Source: an uncultured Muribaculaceae bacterium (GTDB lineage: Bacteria > Bacteroidota > Bacteroidia > Bacteroidales > Muribaculaceae). From it: a DNA stretch of 64,000 nt. A program made the translations under genes and the position numbers. Shown piece after piece: positions 62,140-64,000 of this stretch. Under the pieces are notes generated by a model. That model worked only from the letters and a program-made list of their open reading frames with translations. It was not told the origin of the DNA and did not search any database. The stretch's first letter is position 1. Every line of letters starts with the position of its first letter. The stretch covers positions 1 to 64,000 of the forward strand of contig CAJUPY010000011.1 in the NCBI GenBank assembly GCA_910588035.1. The letters are read 5' to 3'.

Positions 62140-63072
62140 TCAATCTTTTTGTGTTTTGAGTATATCGATGCCAAGCGCATTGCAGATCAGTGCCTGACGG
62201 GCATACAGCCCGTTCTGCGCCTGCTGGAAATAATATGCTTTTGGATTGTCGTCGACATCATACGCGATCTCGTTCACGCGGGGCAGCGGATGAAGAATCT
62301 TCAGATTGTCGCGTGAGTCGGAAAGCATCGCGTTGTTGAGACTGTAGAGATCTTTAACCCGCTCATACTCCATGATGTCGGTGAACCGCTCACGCTGAAC
62401 CCTGGTCATGTAGATGATGTCTGACGTGTTGATTATCTCTGGAGAGAAATCAGTGCTGACATTATATTTTATACCGTGCCTGTCACAGAACTCCATGTAT
62501 TCGTCGGGCATGCGCAATTCGTTGCAGGCGACAAAATTGAACGTCGGATTGAAAAACCTCATCGCCATGAGCAACGAATGGACCGTGCGGCCATATTTGA
62601 GATCTCCGACCATTGTGATTGTCAGGTTGTCGAGATGCCCCTGCGTCTTGTAGATCGAATAAAGATCGAGCATCGTCTGCGAAGGATGCTGGTTTGAACC
62701 GTCGCCGGCATTGATTATAGGAGTTTCCGTTACCTCTGTGGCATAAAGAGCCGCACCTTCAAGATAGTGACGCATGATGATCAAGTCGACATAGTTGCTC
62801 ACCATGATTATAGTGTCCTTAAGCGTCTCTCCTTTTGAAGAACTTGTAGTGCTCGCGTCTGAAAATCCGATCACTCTCGCCCCCAGACGGTTGGCGGCTG
62901 TCTCAAAGCTCAGTCGAGTGCGGGTCGATGGCTCGAAAAACAGAGTGGCGACTACTTTTCCATCAAGAATCTTATGATTGGGATTTTCTTCAAAATAACG
63001 CGCCTGCTCGAGTATGTGCAATATCTCCTCTTTACTCAGGTCGGCGATCGAAACAAGACTGTTTGCGTTCAT
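62140..63072 (-). CDS. pyrB: Aspartate carbamoyltransferase catalytic subunit
   Basis: 310 aa from ATG 63072; the open frame extends upstream to 63258 but that part is non-conserved and crosses the promoter. Motifs: ATLFFEPSTRTRLSFETAAN (carbamoyl-phosphate site), SSSKGETLKDT, INAGDGSNQHPSQTMLDLYS, LKYGRTVHSL and ILHPLPRVNEI. It makes carbamoyl-aspartate in pyrimidine synthesis. First gene of a five-gene operon. Confidence 0.97.
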   Translation of the reverse strand: MNANSLVSIADLSKEEILHILEQARYFEENPNHKILDGKVVATLFFEPSTRTRLSFETAANRLGARVIGFSDASTTSSSKGETLKDTIIMVSNYVDLIIMRHYLEGAALYATEVTETPIINAGDGSNQHPSQTMLDLYSIYKTQGHLDNLTITMVGDLKYGRTVHSLLMAMRFFNPTFNFVACNELRMPDEYMEFCDRHGIKYNVSTDFSPEIINTSDIIYMTRVQRERFTDIMEYERVKDLYSLNNAMLSDSRDNLKILHPLPRVNEIAYDVDDNPKAYYFQQAQNGLYARQALICNALGIDILKTQKD

Positions 63073-63243
63073 TTCGCTTGCGGTTTTATTGGTTTGCGCA
63101 AAGTTACAAACATTTTCCCGATTATAGCGTACAAATAATTTAATTCTATGCAATGAATCATATCTTTTTTTAACAACCGACGGAACCATACACACACTCT
63201 TGTTGTTACAATTACATAACAAACAATGCAATAAGTGCCAACT
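63073..63243. promoter_or_regulatory. Divergent region between pyrB and the MBL-fold gene
   Basis: TAACTTTG on minus (63099-63106) is a perfect -7 for pyrB, with the nearest TTTG 25 nt upstream (63132-63135), longer than usual. No clear promoter for the plus-strand gene is visible. Confidence 0.5.
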
Positions 63244-64000
63244 ATGATACGAATACATGTTTTAGATACCGGGGCAGTCCACGTTTCGCCCTATGTTCCC
63301 TACGACAGCAACGGTGTCGGGAAAATGAAACTCATGGGAATCACCGTCCCCTCAAACCAATGGGTATGGCTGCCTGTGATGAGCTATCTGATCGAACATC
63401 CAAACGGTCTCGTTCTGGTCGACACAGGCTGGGACAGAAGAATAAGTCCGTCGGGCGAATTTGACAAACACACCCAACGCATAGTTCTCGGATCAAAAAT
63501 GCTCGCGAGGGTCAACCAGGGCATGCTGCCCGAAGGCAAAGCGATCGACGAACAGTTGCTGAAGCTCGGTTTCAGCGCACGCGACCTCGATTACGTCGTC
63601 ATTACCCATCTCGATTGCGACCACGTGAGCGGAATTCCGCAGGTCGCACATGCTAAACACATTCTTGTTTCCGACGACGAGATGCAGGCGGCTCTCAGCG
63701 GAACGACAACGAACCGAATCCGCTATCAGTCATCGCTTTGGCGCGATGTTCCACTGACTCTCTATCAGTGGAACAGCGACCGCGGACCATTCAACCGTTC
63801 CTACGACCTGTTCGGTGACCATTCTGTAGAATTGATCAATCTCCCCGGCCACAGCAACGGACTCGTCGCCGTCAAAATAACCAACAACGAGGGCAAATAT
63901 GTTTTGCTGACATCCGATGCCGCATACTCCCAGAAATCTTGGCGAGAGATGATTCTCCCGGGAATTTTCACCAACCGCAACGACCAGCTGAAATCACTAC
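63244..64000 (+). CDS. Metallo-beta-lactamase-fold hydrolase, N-terminal part
   Basis: Starts at ATG 63244 (MIRIHVLDTGAVHVSPYVPY) and runs open to the window edge, 252 codons. It has SYLIEHPNGLVLVDTGWDRR, the metal motif VVITHLDCDHVSGIPQVAHA, NLPGHSNGLVAVKI with a conserved His, and VLLTSDAAYSQKSW with a conserved Asp. This layout resembles N-acyl-homoserine-lactonase-like members of the superfamily. The motif is H-x-D-x-D-H rather than H-x-H-x-D-H, a variant seen in this branch. The substrate is unknown. It is cut by the window edge. Confidence 0.85.
   Translation, partial: MIRIHVLDTGAVHVSPYVPYDSNGVGKMKLMGITVPSNQWVWLPVMSYLIEHPNGLVLVDTGWDRRISPSGEFDKHTQRIVLGSKMLARVNQGMLPEGKAIDEQLLKLGFSARDLDYVVITHLDCDHVSGIPQVAHAKHILVSDDEMQAALSGTTTNRIRYQSSLWRDVPLTLYQWNSDRGPFNRSYDLFGDHSVELINLPGHSNGLVAVKITNNEGKYVLLTSDAAYSQKSWREMILPGIFTNRNDQLKSL

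Noticed and set aside
1..64000. CRISPR arrays, insertion sequences, prophage or integrase genes
   Set aside because: No regularly spaced repeats, transposase, integrase or phage structural proteins were seen.

Overview
The window comes from a member of the Bacteroidales. Evidence: two SusC/SusD pairs behind a hybrid two-component regulator, a type V (Mfa/Fim) fimbrial operon, a C-terminal sorting-type domain, a FISUMP domain, and promoters of the Bacteroidota type (TTTG, 19-21 nt, TAnnTTTG). Gene content and base composition would suit a gut Muribaculaceae-like genome, but the family is inferred, not shown.

Layout. 1-1500: ribosomal operon rplM-rpsI-rpsB (minus) with a structured rplM leader, and a tRNA-Pro(TGG) on plus. 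1506-3143: two small secreted proteins. 3422-10090: minus operon of an N-acetylhexosamine-kinase-like enzyme, a CBM9-like protein, a GH20 hexosaminidase lipoprotein, a nitroreductase and an uncharacterised 610-aa cytosolic protein. 10290-35229: polysaccharide utilisation locus (PUL) with HTCS sensor-regulator, GH106-like enzyme, unknown periplasmic protein, two SusC/SusD pairs, an FN3-type lipoprotein, a GH127-family enzyme and an unusual EEP-GH3 fusion. Rhamnose- and arabinose-containing plant glycan (pectin or arabinogalactan type) is the likely target, by inference. 35299-44784: minus fimbrial operon (DUF3575, DUF3868/OmpA-like, major subunit, Mfa2/FimB-type anchor, two accessory or tip proteins). 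The major subunit gene carries a frameshift, and a 10-G tract lies just upstream of the operon promoter.

45072-53455: AAA+ ATPase with a long leader closed by a 13-bp inverted repeat, TlpA-like thiol oxidoreductase, cardiolipin synthase, membrane AraC regulator, a MIP18/DUF59 protein, LpxH and an L,D-transpeptidase. Two gene-free stretches here each carry a promoter and a strong terminator and look like small RNA genes. One of these promoters closely resembles the PUL promoter. A 63-bp promoter repeat occurs twice in opposite orientation, ahead of the DUF59 gene and the L,D-transpeptidase gene. 53683-58405: sodium:solute symporter, calcineurin-like phosphoesterase and FAD oxidoreductase (plus). 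58486-63072: minus operon pyrB-pyrI-flavin reductase-glyA-FAD oxidoreductase. 63244-end: partial metallo-beta-lactamase-fold protein.

The strongest leads for new biology are the PUL-like promoter driving an apparent small RNA (51240-51402), the inverted promoter repeats (51473/53525), the EEP-GH3 fusion, the AAA+ leader, and the G-tract plus frameshift in the fimbrial operon.
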